Part shown: in pieces, positions 44,411 to 54,283 of the stretch
How the letters are laid out: each line of letters starts with the position of its first letter
How positions within the stretch are numbered: position 1 is the first letter of the stretch
Source of the DNA: Cyanobacteria bacterium SBLK
GTDB lineage: Bacteria > Cyanobacteriota > Cyanobacteriia > Cyanobacteriales > Spirulinaceae
Assembly: GCA_017746715.1 (NCBI GenBank)
Contig: JAGHZQ010000024.1
Location: forward strand, 162,329-226,328
Direction: 5' to 3'
DNA: 64,000 nucleotides
The notes under the pieces: generated by a model
Told to the model about the DNA's origin: nothing
The model's input: the letters and a program-made list of their open reading frames with translations, nothing else
Database searches by the model: none
Made by a program: the position numbers and the translations under genes

Positions 44411-46320
44411 CAAATTTGTTTTCTTTCAGAATTAGAAGAATGCCAAACTCTTACCAATAAAGCTAAAGTTATTATAACAGAAATCAAACTCACAATCCGT
44501 CCGATTCGCTCTTCCATGCCGGCTTTAAGCCTGACCGATATGCGATGTTTTCCTTCAGGGATCTTAATTCCTAACAGTCCGCGATCGGAATAGATGGCAA
44601 GCTGCTCGTAAGTTGGTAAAATCTTGGCATGCCATCCTTGATAATAGAATTGGCCTAATGTTACAAATATTCTTGTTTTTGCCTGTGCTTCTAAAATAAT
44701 ATTTCTCGGCTGCCATTTTTTGATAGTAATATTACCTTGACCTGCGAGAACATTTGCTCGATTTATACTTTGACTGAGTTTTTTGAGTTCTTTATTCGAC
44801 CACCCAATTTTGGTGGAAAACCATCTCGGACGATATTCTGCTGGATCTTGCTTTAATTCTAAGATTTGCGATAATCGTTCGGGTTTTACAATATTATCAT
44901 CGAGAACTAGTCCTAAATTAAATTTTTGTCCGATCGCCCATACTCCATTTAAACACATCGCGATTGTAATTGCACCAATCGCAAGAGCTAACAATGTTCG
45001 ATCGCTGCCAAACTTAGATTCTATAATCAAGAGTGCAATAAAAATTGGTAATAATGCAAGAAAGAGAAAAATAAAAACTCGAATGACCGACAAATCTTCG
45101 CTTTCAACGGTATACATCAAATAACATAAACCAGAGGTAAGACCAATCGAAAAAGTCAAAAATAAGACAACAGTATAATTTCTCAGATAGTTTAATATTT
45201 TTAGCTCTTGCGAAGATACAATTAACGCAATTATTGCAGAAGTACTTAATGTTAGGAGAGTATGAAATCGCCAAGGAAATTGGATTTTTTGTAAAATTGT
45301 GAAAATATCCCAGAACCATTTACTTAATGGAGTCATCATGAAGATAGAAATGCAGGAAATAAAAACCCAATAGCCGCTCTCGAGTTTACTATTTTTGACC
45401 TTTTGAGAGAATAGCAAAAAACACGACAAAATAACGATCGCTCCCATAAACAGATTGAGTAGCTCTAAATAATTCCAAAATGCGAGTCGATATGGAAATT
45501 GTTTGGATACAAACAAAAAACTGGTCTCGTAAAAAATTGGATTATCCGGCCAAAGTGCGCCAACAGAAATATTATCCTGGGTTGTTATTGCTGTAATCCA
45601 GTAAACTGCCGATAATCCCAGACCTAAAAATAAAGCAATAAAGACACTGAAACCCGTTTTTATTCGTTGTCTTCCTGTTGACAGGATAATCCCATAAAGA
45701 ACGGGAACAAAAGCGAAAATCATCAAGGTCAATAAATGGGTAAAAAATAACAATGAGAAACTCAAAATAATCCCCAAAAAACTTAGTCTCGATCCTTTGA
45801 CAAAGCGAACGGTAAAATATAAAATTAAAGGTAACCAAACCAATGCCCAATATTCTGCAAAAGCAAAACGGAGATATAAATTAACACTCAGATGATAAGG
45901 CAAAAGCATGTAAGCGATCGCACCGATTAATGCTGCGGATTTTGTAGCAATTTCCCCGAGCCAAAAGTAGGCAGTAATGCCCGATAAAACGAGAGATAAG
46001 CAAGCAGAAGAAGCTAAAGTCAGCCATCCGGAAGTATCTCCGGCAAAGAGAGGATGAAATAAACTCGTAATATAGTAGGGAAGGGGAGGATAAAAGAAAA
46101 AACTGGGGCTGCCTAAACCTGCATTAGAATCGGACAGCCAACGCGGATATAAATCTCCCTGCCAGAATTGCCGTGAAAAACCATTAGACCACAAGAGATG
46201 AACTTTAATATCGTGAGCGTCAAAAACACCATAAAATAGAGAAGGAAGTGTGACGAGTAAGGCAATAAAAATAATGAAAAATAAATGCCGAGTCGTTGTT
46301 TTTTGCAGAAAGAGCATCAA
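44410..46320 (-). CDS. Large polytopic membrane protein (PTPS-related/YfhO-like)
   Basis: A 636-residue membrane protein with roughly a dozen hydrophobic helices. The early segment HDIKVHLLWSNGFSRQFWQG then YPRWLSDSNAGLGSPSFFFY matches the 6-pyruvoyl-tetrahydropterin-synthase-related membrane domain, which resembles GT-C glycosyltransferases. The C-terminal 100 residues form a periplasmic domain ending in one more helix. Probably acts on lipid-linked sugars at the envelope. Start is TTG (46320) or ATG three bases later. Confidence 0.75.
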   Translation of the reverse strand: MMLFLQKTTTRHLFFIIFIALLVTLPSLFYGVFDAHDIKVHLLWSNGFSRQFWQGDLYPRWLSDSNAGLGSPSFFFYPPLPYYITSLFHPLFAGDTSGWLTLASSACLSLVLSGITAYFWLGEIATKSAALIGAIAYMLLPYHLSVNLYLRFAFAEYWALVWLPLILYFTVRFVKGSRLSFLGIILSFSLLFFTHLLTLMIFAFVPVLYGIILSTGRQRIKTGFSVFIALFLGLGLSAVYWITAITTQDNISVGALWPDNPIFYETSFLFVSKQFPYRLAFWNYLELLNLFMGAIVILSCFLLFSQKVKNSKLESGYWVFISCISIFMMTPLSKWFWDIFTILQKIQFPWRFHTLLTLSTSAIIALIVSSQELKILNYLRNYTVVLFLTFSIGLTSGLCYLMYTVESEDLSVIRVFIFLFLALLPIFIALLIIESKFGSDRTLLALAIGAITIAMCLNGVWAIGQKFNLGLVLDDNIVKPERLSQILELKQDPAEYRPRWFSTKIGWSNKELKKLSQSINRANVLAGQGNITIKKWQPRNIILEAQAKTRIFVTLGQFYYQGWHAKILPTYEQLAIYSDRGLLGIKIPEGKHRISVRLKAGMEERIGRIVSLISVIITLALLVRVWHSSNSERKQI

Positions 46321-46326
46321 TTTTGT

Positions 46327-46638
46327 TTAAGAAGCAGTAAAGATAAGAAGCAGCCAAAAATGAACGGGAGTCCAGAGGAGAATGGGAACAAGCCAAAACC
46401 AGTGTAAAAAGCGAGTATCTCGGCCAATGGTTTTATTCATTCCCCAAATTGCCACTTCAAAAACAAGTAAATAAATAATCCCCCCGGAAAATAAAACCAT
46501 TTCTGAATTGTTATATATGAGTACGCCAACATCAGAAATATTTCTCCCTTTTGCGAGAGTAGCGATCGCAATGCCAATCCCAGAGGAAACAAAAACCGCA
46601 ACAAAAGCCAAAATCCCCAAGAAAAACCTAATTTTCAT
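46327..46638 (-). CDS. Small hypothetical membrane protein
   Basis: A 103-residue protein with about three hydrophobic segments (5-27, 44-66, 78-100). No family recognised. It ends 6 bp before the large membrane protein gene, so it likely belongs to the same transcript. Confidence 0.65.
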   Translation of the reverse strand: MKIRFFLGILAFVAVFVSSGIGIAIATLAKGRNISDVGVLIYNNSEMVLFSGGIIYLLVFEVAIWGMNKTIGRDTRFLHWFWLVPILLWTPVHFWLLLIFTAS

Positions 46639-46659
46639 TGTTGTTTTCTCAACTCCAAA

Positions 46660-47136
46660 CTAAGCCAAATCCGGTGGAATATTGCGAGGGGGAGAAGAAG
46701 ATTTTTGCCACTGCATTTCTACTAATTTTTGTAGATCCGATCGCCGAACTTCTTTGCCCGCCGATAAATTACCGGGAGTTTCCATAAAAACAATGCTATC
46801 CACATCTTTGAGGGCAAACAACTGAAATAAAATATGAGTAACGGGCAGGGCGATCGCGATCAGATTGGGATCGGAAGTATCTTGAAATCCCGAGGCATCT
46901 TTGAGGGAAGCGAAAGCATAAATGACTTTTTTTTCGACCCCCGCCCGAGCGCGGTTGCTCAATGTCGTCAGAATCCATCCCCGTTCTAAAGTTTGGACGA
47001 CATAATATTCTAACTGTTTTAATTGCTCGGCAAAGGCTCTTAACGTGGGCACCACTGCCTTCTCAATAATTTTCACCGTCATGCCATCATCCGGCGATCG
47101 CTCGATTAAGAGTTGTAATTGTGCTTCAATATCCAT
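46660..47136 (-). CDS. Conserved hypothetical cyanobacterial protein
   Basis: A 158-residue soluble protein with a mixed alpha/beta pattern: a helical start (IEAQLQLLIERSPDDGMTVK), then strands VVQTLERGWILTTL and KKVIYAFASLKDASGF. No catalytic motif visible. The sequence style (single-copy, no signal peptide) fits conserved cyanobacterial proteins of unknown function. Confidence 0.65.
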   Translation of the reverse strand: MDIEAQLQLLIERSPDDGMTVKIIEKAVVPTLRAFAEQLKQLEYYVVQTLERGWILTTLSNRARAGVEKKVIYAFASLKDASGFQDTSDPNLIAIALPVTHILFQLFALKDVDSIVFMETPGNLSAGKEVRRSDLQKLVEMQWQKSSSPPRNIPPDLA

Positions 47137-47233
47137 ATATTGTCAAAAAAGTTAGTTTTGCCCATCTCGAGTTTAACTCGAGATGGCACGCAACTTCGGA
47201 TCGGCAAGCAGGGGAAATCAATGGGCGATCGCT

Positions 47234-48367
47234 TTATTTGACAACAATGGGGCCGCCATCCGCGTATTTTTTCAACTTGTCTTCATTGAGAGTTACTCCA
47301 AGTCCCGAACCTTCTGGCAAGCTGGCAATCCCCTCTTTAAAAGGAATCTCTTCAGTAATAATGTCATCGACAAAGCGTTCTAACGCCGAGCCATAACCCA
47401 AGGGTTCGACGACAACACTGTGAGCGGCGCAAAAATGGAGAATTGCTGCCGTTCCCACGCCCAATGTATGTTTAGATCCCATATTGCAAGATAAACCGCC
47501 AGCTTCGGCGATCGCGGCAATTTTGCGAGCGTAATAAAAGCCGCCCAAACGTGCCAGCTTAATGGTAATTTGGTCGGCGGCCTGTTGTTTGACGACCGTC
47601 ATGGCATCGGCAGGATTGCTCACTGCTTCATCGGCGGTAATAGGAACCGGAGAAGCTCGGGTAATGCGTGCCAGTCCGTCCAAATCCCACCAAGCACAGG
47701 GTTGTTCGACATTTTCGAGGTGGTATGCTTCAAGGGCGCGAATGAGGCGAATGGCTTCTTTGACACTATAGGCCTGATTGGGATCGATTTCTAGAGGAAA
47801 ATCATCTCCTAATGCCTTTCTAACGGTTATAAAGCGCTCAATATCTCCCTGCCAATCTTTGCTGCCTTTTAGGGTCAATCCTTTGTAACCTTGATTTCTC
47901 AAGTTTTCAGCATTAGCGGCAATTTCATCGAGAGGGGCGATCGACAAACTGCGACCGACTTCCATGCGAGTGCGAAACAGACCGCCCATTAACTTTGCGA
48001 CGGGAAGATTGAGGGCTTTGCCCATAATATCGTGTAGGGCCAAATCGATCGCGCAAAAGGAGTAAGGAAACGTAAAGTCTTCCCCTACATTGTCCTCAAT
48101 CGTTCTGACAATGCGTTCGAGATTAAAAGGATCGCAACCGATGATTAAAGGCCCCAAACGCTTGTACAAAATTTCCACAACCGTTTCTAGGGTTTCTCCG
48201 GAACGATCCGGATGGATGAAGGAGGCTTCTCCCGCGCCGGAAATCCCTTCATCAGTCGAGATTTTTAGGATGACGCGATTTCCACAAGAGACGGTTCCGC
48301 GAGAAGTCGAATACGATCTCTTATAAGGAATTTTGACCGGCCAAATTTCGAGTGCAGTGATTTTCAT
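47234..48367 (-). CDS. Enolase-superfamily enzyme (MR/MLE subgroup, dipeptide-epimerase-like)
   Basis: A 377-residue member of the mandelate racemase/muconate lactonising group. Catalytic blocks: KGLTLKGSKDW with two Lys, metal ligands Asp in IDPNQAYS, Glu in NVEQPCAWW and Asp in ITADEAVS, and a second base Lys in ITIKLARLGG. The lid domain and barrel have normal length. Members near it epimerise dipeptides or N-acyl amino acids, but the K-G-S-K spacing differs slightly from the common K-x-K, so the substrate is uncertain. Confidence 0.82.
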   Translation of the reverse strand: MKITALEIWPVKIPYKRSYSTSRGTVSCGNRVILKISTDEGISGAGEASFIHPDRSGETLETVVEILYKRLGPLIIGCDPFNLERIVRTIEDNVGEDFTFPYSFCAIDLALHDIMGKALNLPVAKLMGGLFRTRMEVGRSLSIAPLDEIAANAENLRNQGYKGLTLKGSKDWQGDIERFITVRKALGDDFPLEIDPNQAYSVKEAIRLIRALEAYHLENVEQPCAWWDLDGLARITRASPVPITADEAVSNPADAMTVVKQQAADQITIKLARLGGFYYARKIAAIAEAGGLSCNMGSKHTLGVGTAAILHFCAAHSVVVEPLGYGSALERFVDDIITEEIPFKEGIASLPEGSGLGVTLNEDKLKKYADGGPIVVK

Positions 48368-48391
48368 GAGTTTCCCGTTTTCTTTGCAGTA

Positions 48392-49750
48392 TCATTTCCT
48401 GTTAATCCCCCCAAAAATGCGACCGATAAATTCGATCGCGGCGGAAGAAAATATACCCGTGTTTCGAAAGACCAGCACGCTGCCCCAAATGTTATAAATC
48501 ATCAAGGCTGCTGTTGTCGCCACAGCCGCACCATTCATGCCCCAAAGGGGAATGGCGATCGCATCTAGAACTAAATTGACAATCGCACAGGTACTCGAAA
48601 CCATTAAGACTTTATTTTGATGCCCGGTCATGACCAGTAACGTTCCCACGGAACCGCAGAGGGCATTGGTGAACTGTCCCAAGACTAAAATTTTTAAGCT
48701 CCAACGGGCGGCGACGAATTCGCTGCCAAACAGTCCTAAAATCGGTCGGGCGGCGAATATCAACAATAAAGCAACAAGGATTGCCGCCCAAGTAATCCAG
48801 AGGGAGGAGATTGAAACTACCTTTTGCAAACCCGTTGCATCCTTTTGCGTGTAGAGGCGGGTAAAGATGGGGGCAACGACTAAATTGACCGTTACGAGCA
48901 TGAAGCTCACCCATAAAGCCGTACTCGCTGCCGCATTATAGATTCCGGCAACTTCTGTCCCGATTAACGTCCCCACCATAATCACATCCATTTTCCGGAG
49001 AATTTCGCGAAAGGCGCGGTGAAAGAGCAAGGGGAGGGCAACCTTAAACCACTCGCGGCGATTGTAAATGATGGATGCCGAGGCAATTTCTGGCACGTAG
49101 CCCAACCAGATTAATGCTAGTTGGAAGAGGATAACCCCTACTAGAGTCGCGATCGTGACATGAATCGCTCCAATACCCGTTAAAGTCCAATCCTCCCAAC
49201 GAGAAACCCAGAAACAACCCGCTAAAACCAAAATCGGCCAGAGTACCTTAGACGGGCCGTAAGCCAGCAATAAACTTTTTGTTCCCCGTCCCATATCTTC
49301 TTGGAGATTGAGAAGGGAGAGCAGGGGAATCAGCCAAACACCGATCGTGAGTGCGGGTGCAAAGGCAGGAGCGTAGTAGCGATCGATGAGGACAAAGCCC
49401 GCGCTTCCTGCGAGGGCGATTGCGAGACCCGAAGCGAAGGTAAATTGCCAACTGCTGAACAAAACTCCGCGCATTTTGCCCCATTCTTCTCGCACGCGAT
49501 ATTCCGAAACAAAGCGAAGGACGGCTTTGGGAAATCCCAGTCCGGCGGGGATGGCGAGAGTCAAACACCAAGCCATTGTATAGGCGTAAAGTCCGTACTC
49601 TACTTTTCCCATCCAACGAGCGAGAAGTATTTGAATGAGGTATGTCAGCAAAACGCCGGCAATTTGTAAAGAGATAGCGACAATTGTTTTGCGGCCGAGG
49701 TTTCTCAGATCGATATTGGCGGGGGGATTGGCGGTTAGAGATTTTTTCAT
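48392..49750 (-). CDS. Wzx-like polysaccharide flippase (MATE/MOP fold)
   Basis: About 452 residues, twelve to fourteen membrane helices. The N-terminal IDLRNLGRKTIVAISLQIAG and WMGKVEYGLYAYTMAW match oligosaccharide flippases that move lipid-linked sugars across the inner membrane. Start is ATG 49750 or GTG 49756. It follows the sterol desaturase-like gene by a few bases and is in an envelope-related run. Confidence 0.85.
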   Translation of the reverse strand: MKKSLTANPPANIDLRNLGRKTIVAISLQIAGVLLTYLIQILLARWMGKVEYGLYAYTMAWCLTLAIPAGLGFPKAVLRFVSEYRVREEWGKMRGVLFSSWQFTFASGLAIALAGSAGFVLIDRYYAPAFAPALTIGVWLIPLLSLLNLQEDMGRGTKSLLLAYGPSKVLWPILVLAGCFWVSRWEDWTLTGIGAIHVTIATLVGVILFQLALIWLGYVPEIASASIIYNRREWFKVALPLLFHRAFREILRKMDVIMVGTLIGTEVAGIYNAAASTALWVSFMLVTVNLVVAPIFTRLYTQKDATGLQKVVSISSLWITWAAILVALLLIFAARPILGLFGSEFVAARWSLKILVLGQFTNALCGSVGTLLVMTGHQNKVLMVSSTCAIVNLVLDAIAIPLWGMNGAAVATTAALMIYNIWGSVLVFRNTGIFSSAAIEFIGRIFGGINRK

Positions 49751-49759
49751 TGGCACTAT

Positions 49760-50923
49760 CTAAAGATTGGACGCGATCGCGGAATGGTGCAATTTCTTCC
49801 AAGCCTTCGTAAAAGGTTGAAAATAGAGTTGCCAAATATTCTCATAATCTCGCTCCCCCGGAATTCCCACGATCAATTGCTCTCGCTGGGTGGGAACGTA
49901 GAGAGTGCCAAATAAGTAATCCCAAAAGGAAAAGACTTCAGCCAAATTTTTATCGAGGTGAATTTCTTTTTGGCTGTGATGAATTTGGTGCAGTATCGGG
50001 CTGGAAAAAATATGTTCTAAATGCCAGCCATAGGAAATCCAGAGATGAGAGTGACGGAAATTAATGGTAAAATCAAACAAGAAAAGAATAATTAAAGTTC
50101 CATCAACTGTTACGGTATCAATTTGACCCTTGGTCAGGTAATTGAATCCTCCCAAATAGATCCCTAGAAACAAAGATTTAATCGTTTTTTTAAAGGCCAC
50201 GTCAATCGGGTGGTCGCGAAATCCCGTTATGGGAGTCAATCCTTCAGCAGCATGGTGAACCCGATGGAATTCCCAGAGTAAGGGAACTTTGTGCAAGCAA
50301 TAATGGGCGCAATAAGTTCCTAAGTCGAAGATGGCTATGCTGAAAAAAGTATGAATGAGAATGAGCAAAAGATTGCTTTCAAACCGAAGGGGAGAAACTC
50401 CAAAAATTGATTCGAAAATTTGTCTGCTTGAAAGCGCGATCGCCATCGCGATCGACGCAACACTCAAGTTGAGCGCGACTTTCAGCAAGCCATTAATTAA
50501 ATAACACTGCCAATCCAAACGGAATGAATGAGACACATATAAAGCAGGGGGAAAAGTGTCGTTGAAAAACTTTCCCCAAGCACGATCCTTCGAATTGTCT
50601 GGAGAGAACCAGTAAAGACATGCGGCTATTACTAAAAAGCCAAGAATGTAAAACCAAGCCAAGCGGTTGTGGAGGTCGAAGAGAGGTAAAAGTAAGAACA
50701 ATAGAGACTGCAACCGAGAGGGCAGACTCTCGAATACCCATTCGCAAAAATGCACCATGATATTGGCAAGATTGAAAAGAAAAGTTGGGTGAATATTGTC
50801 GGCAAAGTAATGACATTGTTTGAACGGACAAAGCCAAACTATTCTCAGCAATTGTACCCAAAAATCGTCCCGAGGGAAACCTCTAAGAGAATGATTTGCG
50901 ACAACCCCAAGGAATTTTGACAT
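49760..50923 (-). CDS. Sterol desaturase / fatty acid hydroxylase family protein
   Basis: About 387 residues from an ATG at 50923; another ATG at 50758 is possible. A multi-pass membrane di-iron enzyme: histidine boxes HYCLH, HRVHHAAE and HQIHHS (about residues 210-310 of the longer frame) are the family's metal ligands. Members hydroxylate or desaturate lipids or sterol-like substrates. It lies just upstream of the flippase gene. Confidence 0.82.
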   Translation of the reverse strand: MSKFLGVVANHSLRGFPRDDFWVQLLRIVWLCPFKQCHYFADNIHPTFLFNLANIMVHFCEWVFESLPSRLQSLLFLLLPLFDLHNRLAWFYILGFLVIAACLYWFSPDNSKDRAWGKFFNDTFPPALYVSHSFRLDWQCYLINGLLKVALNLSVASIAMAIALSSRQIFESIFGVSPLRFESNLLLILIHTFFSIAIFDLGTYCAHYCLHKVPLLWEFHRVHHAAEGLTPITGFRDHPIDVAFKKTIKSLFLGIYLGGFNYLTKGQIDTVTVDGTLIILFLFDFTINFRHSHLWISYGWHLEHIFSSPILHQIHHSQKEIHLDKNLAEVFSFWDYLFGTLYVPTQREQLIVGIPGERDYENIWQLYFQPFTKAWKKLHHSAIASNL

Positions 50924-50941
50924 AGGTGAAATGAATGCCAA

Positions 50942-51283
50942 AATAGAACGTAAAAAATGGAAGCGAATTCCCTTGGGGTCGATCTCGGCAGTGGGGACTC
51001 GGCCATGCTGACTTAAAAGATATCAGTATTAATATTCGCCTCACAATTTTGACAGCACCGATTTGCGCCCTAGGATTTGAGTCGGTCAAGGGTCTATCTG
51101 CCTTCATGCCAAACAGAAACAAAAAAAATGTCAAGACCGATCGGCGATCGCATTTTTCTGCCTCATTACGTGCATTCTCAAAAAATTTGCGCCGATTTCG
51201 AGTTTATCTTTGAACTGCATCCGTGTTAGCCTCTACAATATTCTCTAGGGAACTCACAATTTGGTAAGGAACTCTACTCGAAC
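50942..51283. other. Intergenic region between divergent desaturase-like gene and hetZ
   Basis: About 340 bp that should contain the promoters of both genes. It includes a HIP1-like GGCGATCGC near 51142. A frame of 83 codons crosses the left part but has no supporting features. No RNA gene recognised. Confidence 0.4.
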
Positions 51284-52399
51284 GTGGAGATAGTTTTTCA
51301 ACATTTATTTATTCAACTGCGACAGCATACCAAAGCATCGGAAAGCCAATGCCGAAATGTTGCCGCGCGCATTACTGATGAAGTCGTACGCATTTGCAAT
51401 GAAAGTCCGCGCATTCAAGCCTCGGGAGAGATTGAAAATTGGGGGAAAACCCTTGCCAATCACCGCTTCAAACAATGCCTTCGCTATTATAAACTCGGTT
51501 CCGCCAGGGGGAGAGTCGAATTGCAAAGCCTCCTCAGCGCTATGGTTTACCGTTATATTTCCCCCATGCACGGCTCGAATACCTATCAAGGGCGCGTCAT
51601 TCTCATTGAAGACTTTCTGCAAGGATTTTATGTCGAAGCTCTCAATAATTTTCGTAAAGAAGCCAAGCTGCCTCTGACGTATTCCCCGCGATCGCTCCTC
51701 GAATTGGCAGAATACATGGCATTTTGCGAGCGCTACGCCAAACGGCGCATTTCTTTACCGGGTCGTCGTTCCCAGCAACTAATTATCCTGCGAGCGCAAA
51801 CCTTTTCCAAGAAACAACCACCAGAAACCTCTGTAGATATGGATCGCGCCGCCGAAGGGACTCCCTCCGAGTCGGAGGATCGCGGCGATCCTATCGTGCA
51901 GCAATTGCGCGCCCTCCTTGCTAGCAATAATAACAATCCCACCGATACTACCCTGCGGGATACGATTATTGAAGAAGTCATTCAATATCTTGAAAGTCGC
52001 AAGCAGAGCGATTGTGCCGATTATTTTATTCTCCGCTTGCAGGATTTGAGTGCCAATGAAATTAATGCTATTTTAGGCTTGACCTCGCGAGAGAGGGACT
52101 ATCTCCAGCAGCGTTTCCGCTATCACTTAATTCGCTTTGCCCTTTCCCATCGCTGGGAACTCGTCCATCAGTGGCTCGAGGCCGATTTAGAGCGCAATTT
52201 GGGCTTAACTGCCCGAGAATGGCAATCCTTTCAAGATCGATTGACTCCCCAACAGAGCCAACTCTTGCAATTGAAGCGTCAAGGCCTGACGATCGCGGAA
52301 ATTGCCGACCGGATCGATCTAACACCAACGCGAACGGAAAAGCAATGGTATAAATTACTCGAACTCGCCTGGGAGATTCGCAATCGTTCTGTATCCTGA
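51284..52399 (+). CDS. hetZ: HetZ-family regulator
   Basis: A 371-residue protein with a GTG start. The N-terminal part includes KQCLRYYKLGSARGRVELQS and MVYRYISPMHGSNTYQGRVI, a pattern characteristic of HetZ. The C-terminus has a sigma-factor-like helix-turn-helix (LKRQGLTIAEIADRIDLTPT). In Anabaena, HetZ is a DNA-binding regulator of early heterocyst differentiation, and homologues occur in non-differentiating filaments. The next gene, 16 bp downstream, is PatU-like, the same order as hetZ-patU elsewhere. Confidence 0.8.
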   Translation: MEIVFQHLFIQLRQHTKASESQCRNVAARITDEVVRICNESPRIQASGEIENWGKTLANHRFKQCLRYYKLGSARGRVELQSLLSAMVYRYISPMHGSNTYQGRVILIEDFLQGFYVEALNNFRKEAKLPLTYSPRSLLELAEYMAFCERYAKRRISLPGRRSQQLIILRAQTFSKKQPPETSVDMDRAAEGTPSESEDRGDPIVQQLRALLASNNNNPTDTTLRDTIIEEVIQYLESRKQSDCADYFILRLQDLSANEINAILGLTSRERDYLQQRFRYHLIRFALSHRWELVHQWLEADLERNLGLTAREWQSFQDRLTPQQSQLLQLKRQGLTIAEIADRIDLTPTRTEKQWYKLLELAWEIRNRSVS

Positions 52400-52415
52400 T
52401 CGGGGGCATCGGTCG

Positions 52416-53501
52416 ATGAATAATGAAATAAATCAAAATTGGGACTCTTTATACCGTCAATTTCTCAGTTGGCTCAGATTAGAGTCCGAACAACCATCCT
52501 CCTTAGAAACCAGCGAGGAATCCCAATTCCCCGAGGGGGAAAATTCCCTGCCGGAGTTGGTCTCAGAATCGCTAGATCCCTTGGACTGGGAGGAAGAAGA
52601 GGACAATTGGGCATCTTCCACTTTTGATGAATCCACGCAAACCCCTCAATCTTTCGCTATGGGAGAATCCATCGTGCAGAAACGCTTTCAAGCGCTGTTG
52701 CGGCGCAAACTTCAGACAGAGATCGAACGCAACCCCCCCCTCTTTCCGTGGGAAACAGAACGAACCGAATACGACCCCGAGTACGGTGACGAAACCCTAA
52801 CGGCAATGTTGCCATCGCGTCAATTGTGGTTGCCGCAGGTGGCTGCGCTGATGCCTTTTACTTTGCCCGATCGCGTCTTGTCGGTGCTTCTCGATACCTG
52901 TACCGAGGCGATGGGATTAATGCGTCCCCAAAATGCCAAAATGGTCAATGCAGTGAAGGCTTTATTTCCCGAATATTCCCGCAAGCTCAATGATATGGTG
53001 GGACGCATTCGCCTCTCCCCCAGTTTTGCCCCCAGTCGATTGTCTCGTCAAGAGCAACAGCGACAGCGGCAGCAATTGGCAAAAGTGTTACCGGGAAATT
53101 ACGACGAGGCGACTTTGGAACAACAAATGGCGATTTCGCTGTTAGTGGCGAAGCAAATCCTAGAAACCCTCTCCATTGCCCTTTCCCCTCGTCAACCCCG
53201 CATCGAACGACTGTGGGAAACCACCGTCGGTACTGTCAGATTTTTAGTCGATTACGAGCCAAGCGATCGCGATCGCCGCGATTTATTCAGTCTCACCCCC
53301 TTGCGCGTCAGGGTGCAATTACCCAAAGGGGGCAGTTTAACCTTACAAGCCGATCGAGAGTCTATTACGGCACAGCGTACCTATGCAGGGTATTTAACAG
53401 TTGAATTATCGGATTGGCAAGCAGGGCAGCAATATTTACTCGAGGTGCGATTGAACGATCCCGGGCAGATGCCTTTGAAATTCGCGATCGTCTGTCAGTA
53501 A
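52416..53501 (+). CDS. patU: PatU-like protein
   Basis: A 361-residue protein. Residues 1-95 are acidic and low-complexity; about 100-260 form a helical domain (WLPQVAALMPFTLPDRVLSV), and the C-terminus is a beta-rich domain (VRVQLPKGGSLTLQADRES). It follows hetZ closely, as patU does in filamentous cyanobacteria. In Anabaena the locus is split into patU5 and patU3, which affect heterocyst spacing; here it is one uninterrupted frame, as in non-heterocystous relatives. Confidence 0.72.
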   Translation: MNNEINQNWDSLYRQFLSWLRLESEQPSSLETSEESQFPEGENSLPELVSESLDPLDWEEEEDNWASSTFDESTQTPQSFAMGESIVQKRFQALLRRKLQTEIERNPPLFPWETERTEYDPEYGDETLTAMLPSRQLWLPQVAALMPFTLPDRVLSVLLDTCTEAMGLMRPQNAKMVNAVKALFPEYSRKLNDMVGRIRLSPSFAPSRLSRQEQQRQRQQLAKVLPGNYDEATLEQQMAISLLVAKQILETLSIALSPRQPRIERLWETTVGTVRFLVDYEPSDRDRRDLFSLTPLRVRVQLPKGGSLTLQADRESITAQRTYAGYLTVELSDWQAGQQYLLEVRLNDPGQMPLKFAIVCQ

Positions 53502-53579
53502 TGAGTTGATAATGTGGCGATCGTTCTCGTCGAAATCACGAATAATTAGCAATATAAGCGCTGAGATGCGTCTAATTTT

Positions 53580-53608
53580 CTCCCTCCACGCTCGGGTTTG
53601 GAGGGAGA
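53580..53608 (+). terminator. Likely terminator after patU
   Basis: Stem CTCCCTCCA / TGGAGGGAG with a short loop, followed by ACTTTTCGC. It lies about 80 bp downstream of the patU stop. The T-run is short, so efficiency is uncertain. Confidence 0.5.
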
Positions 53609-53640
53609 CTTTTCGCTTCGCTTAGCTCTCATTATAAACA

Positions 53641-54107
53641 GAAGCCCTCAACAGCATCATCTGGGGTCAAGAAATCCCCGCGATCGCCATCCAACTCTTC
53701 GGCATCGCTCAGAGACCTCGCAGGTTACAGCAGAGAAACCAACTCCATCTACATCTCCGAAACCTTAACCTCGATAACCCCGAAACCATCCGCAACGTTC
53801 TCCTCGAAGAACTCGGACACTAGATGTTAAACTCGACACCCTTTTCTCACAACACCTCAATTTGAATAACAAAAGTGAAAAAAACGGAGTCGTCGCCCAA
53901 GGAACCGGACTAAAAGTGAAGCACTACCGAGACCTCAACTTCGGACATATTAGCCATCAACAAGACGGACAACTCAACTGCGACTGGGGAGATGGCTCTA
54001 CTGTGTGGATGGGAACACCTCCCGACGGACATTCCAGCACTTGGACGAGTCGAATTGAAGCCCCGACTTCAGAAAAAGCGATCGCAATTCATATCAAATC
54101 CGCTTGA
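53641..54107 (+). pseudogene. Remnant of a large surface protein with PA14-like domain
   Basis: Three phases rebuild one decayed gene: IPAIAIQLFG, then DLAGYSRETNSIYISETL, then NLDNPETIRNVLLEELGH followed by LDVKLDTLFSQHL. The remaining open frame (53862-54107) carries GTGLKVKHYRDLNFGHISH and CDWGDGST, which matches the start of a PA14 carbohydrate-binding domain. Such stretches occur in long calcium-binding or adhesin-like proteins. The gene is truncated at both ends. Confidence 0.55.
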
Positions 54108-54283
54108 ATCACCATACTTCTCGGCGAGGGAGCGGGGGAAGAAGAATTTTGCAAGAAAAGCCTAAGTTCGGACAATTATCCGGATTTGATATCATTTTTA
54201 ATTTTAGCGATCGGCGATTATATTGCCAACAAAGCCGAACCGCTTCTCAAAGTTTGCGATCGCTTTAGCGAGTAACAAAAAAT

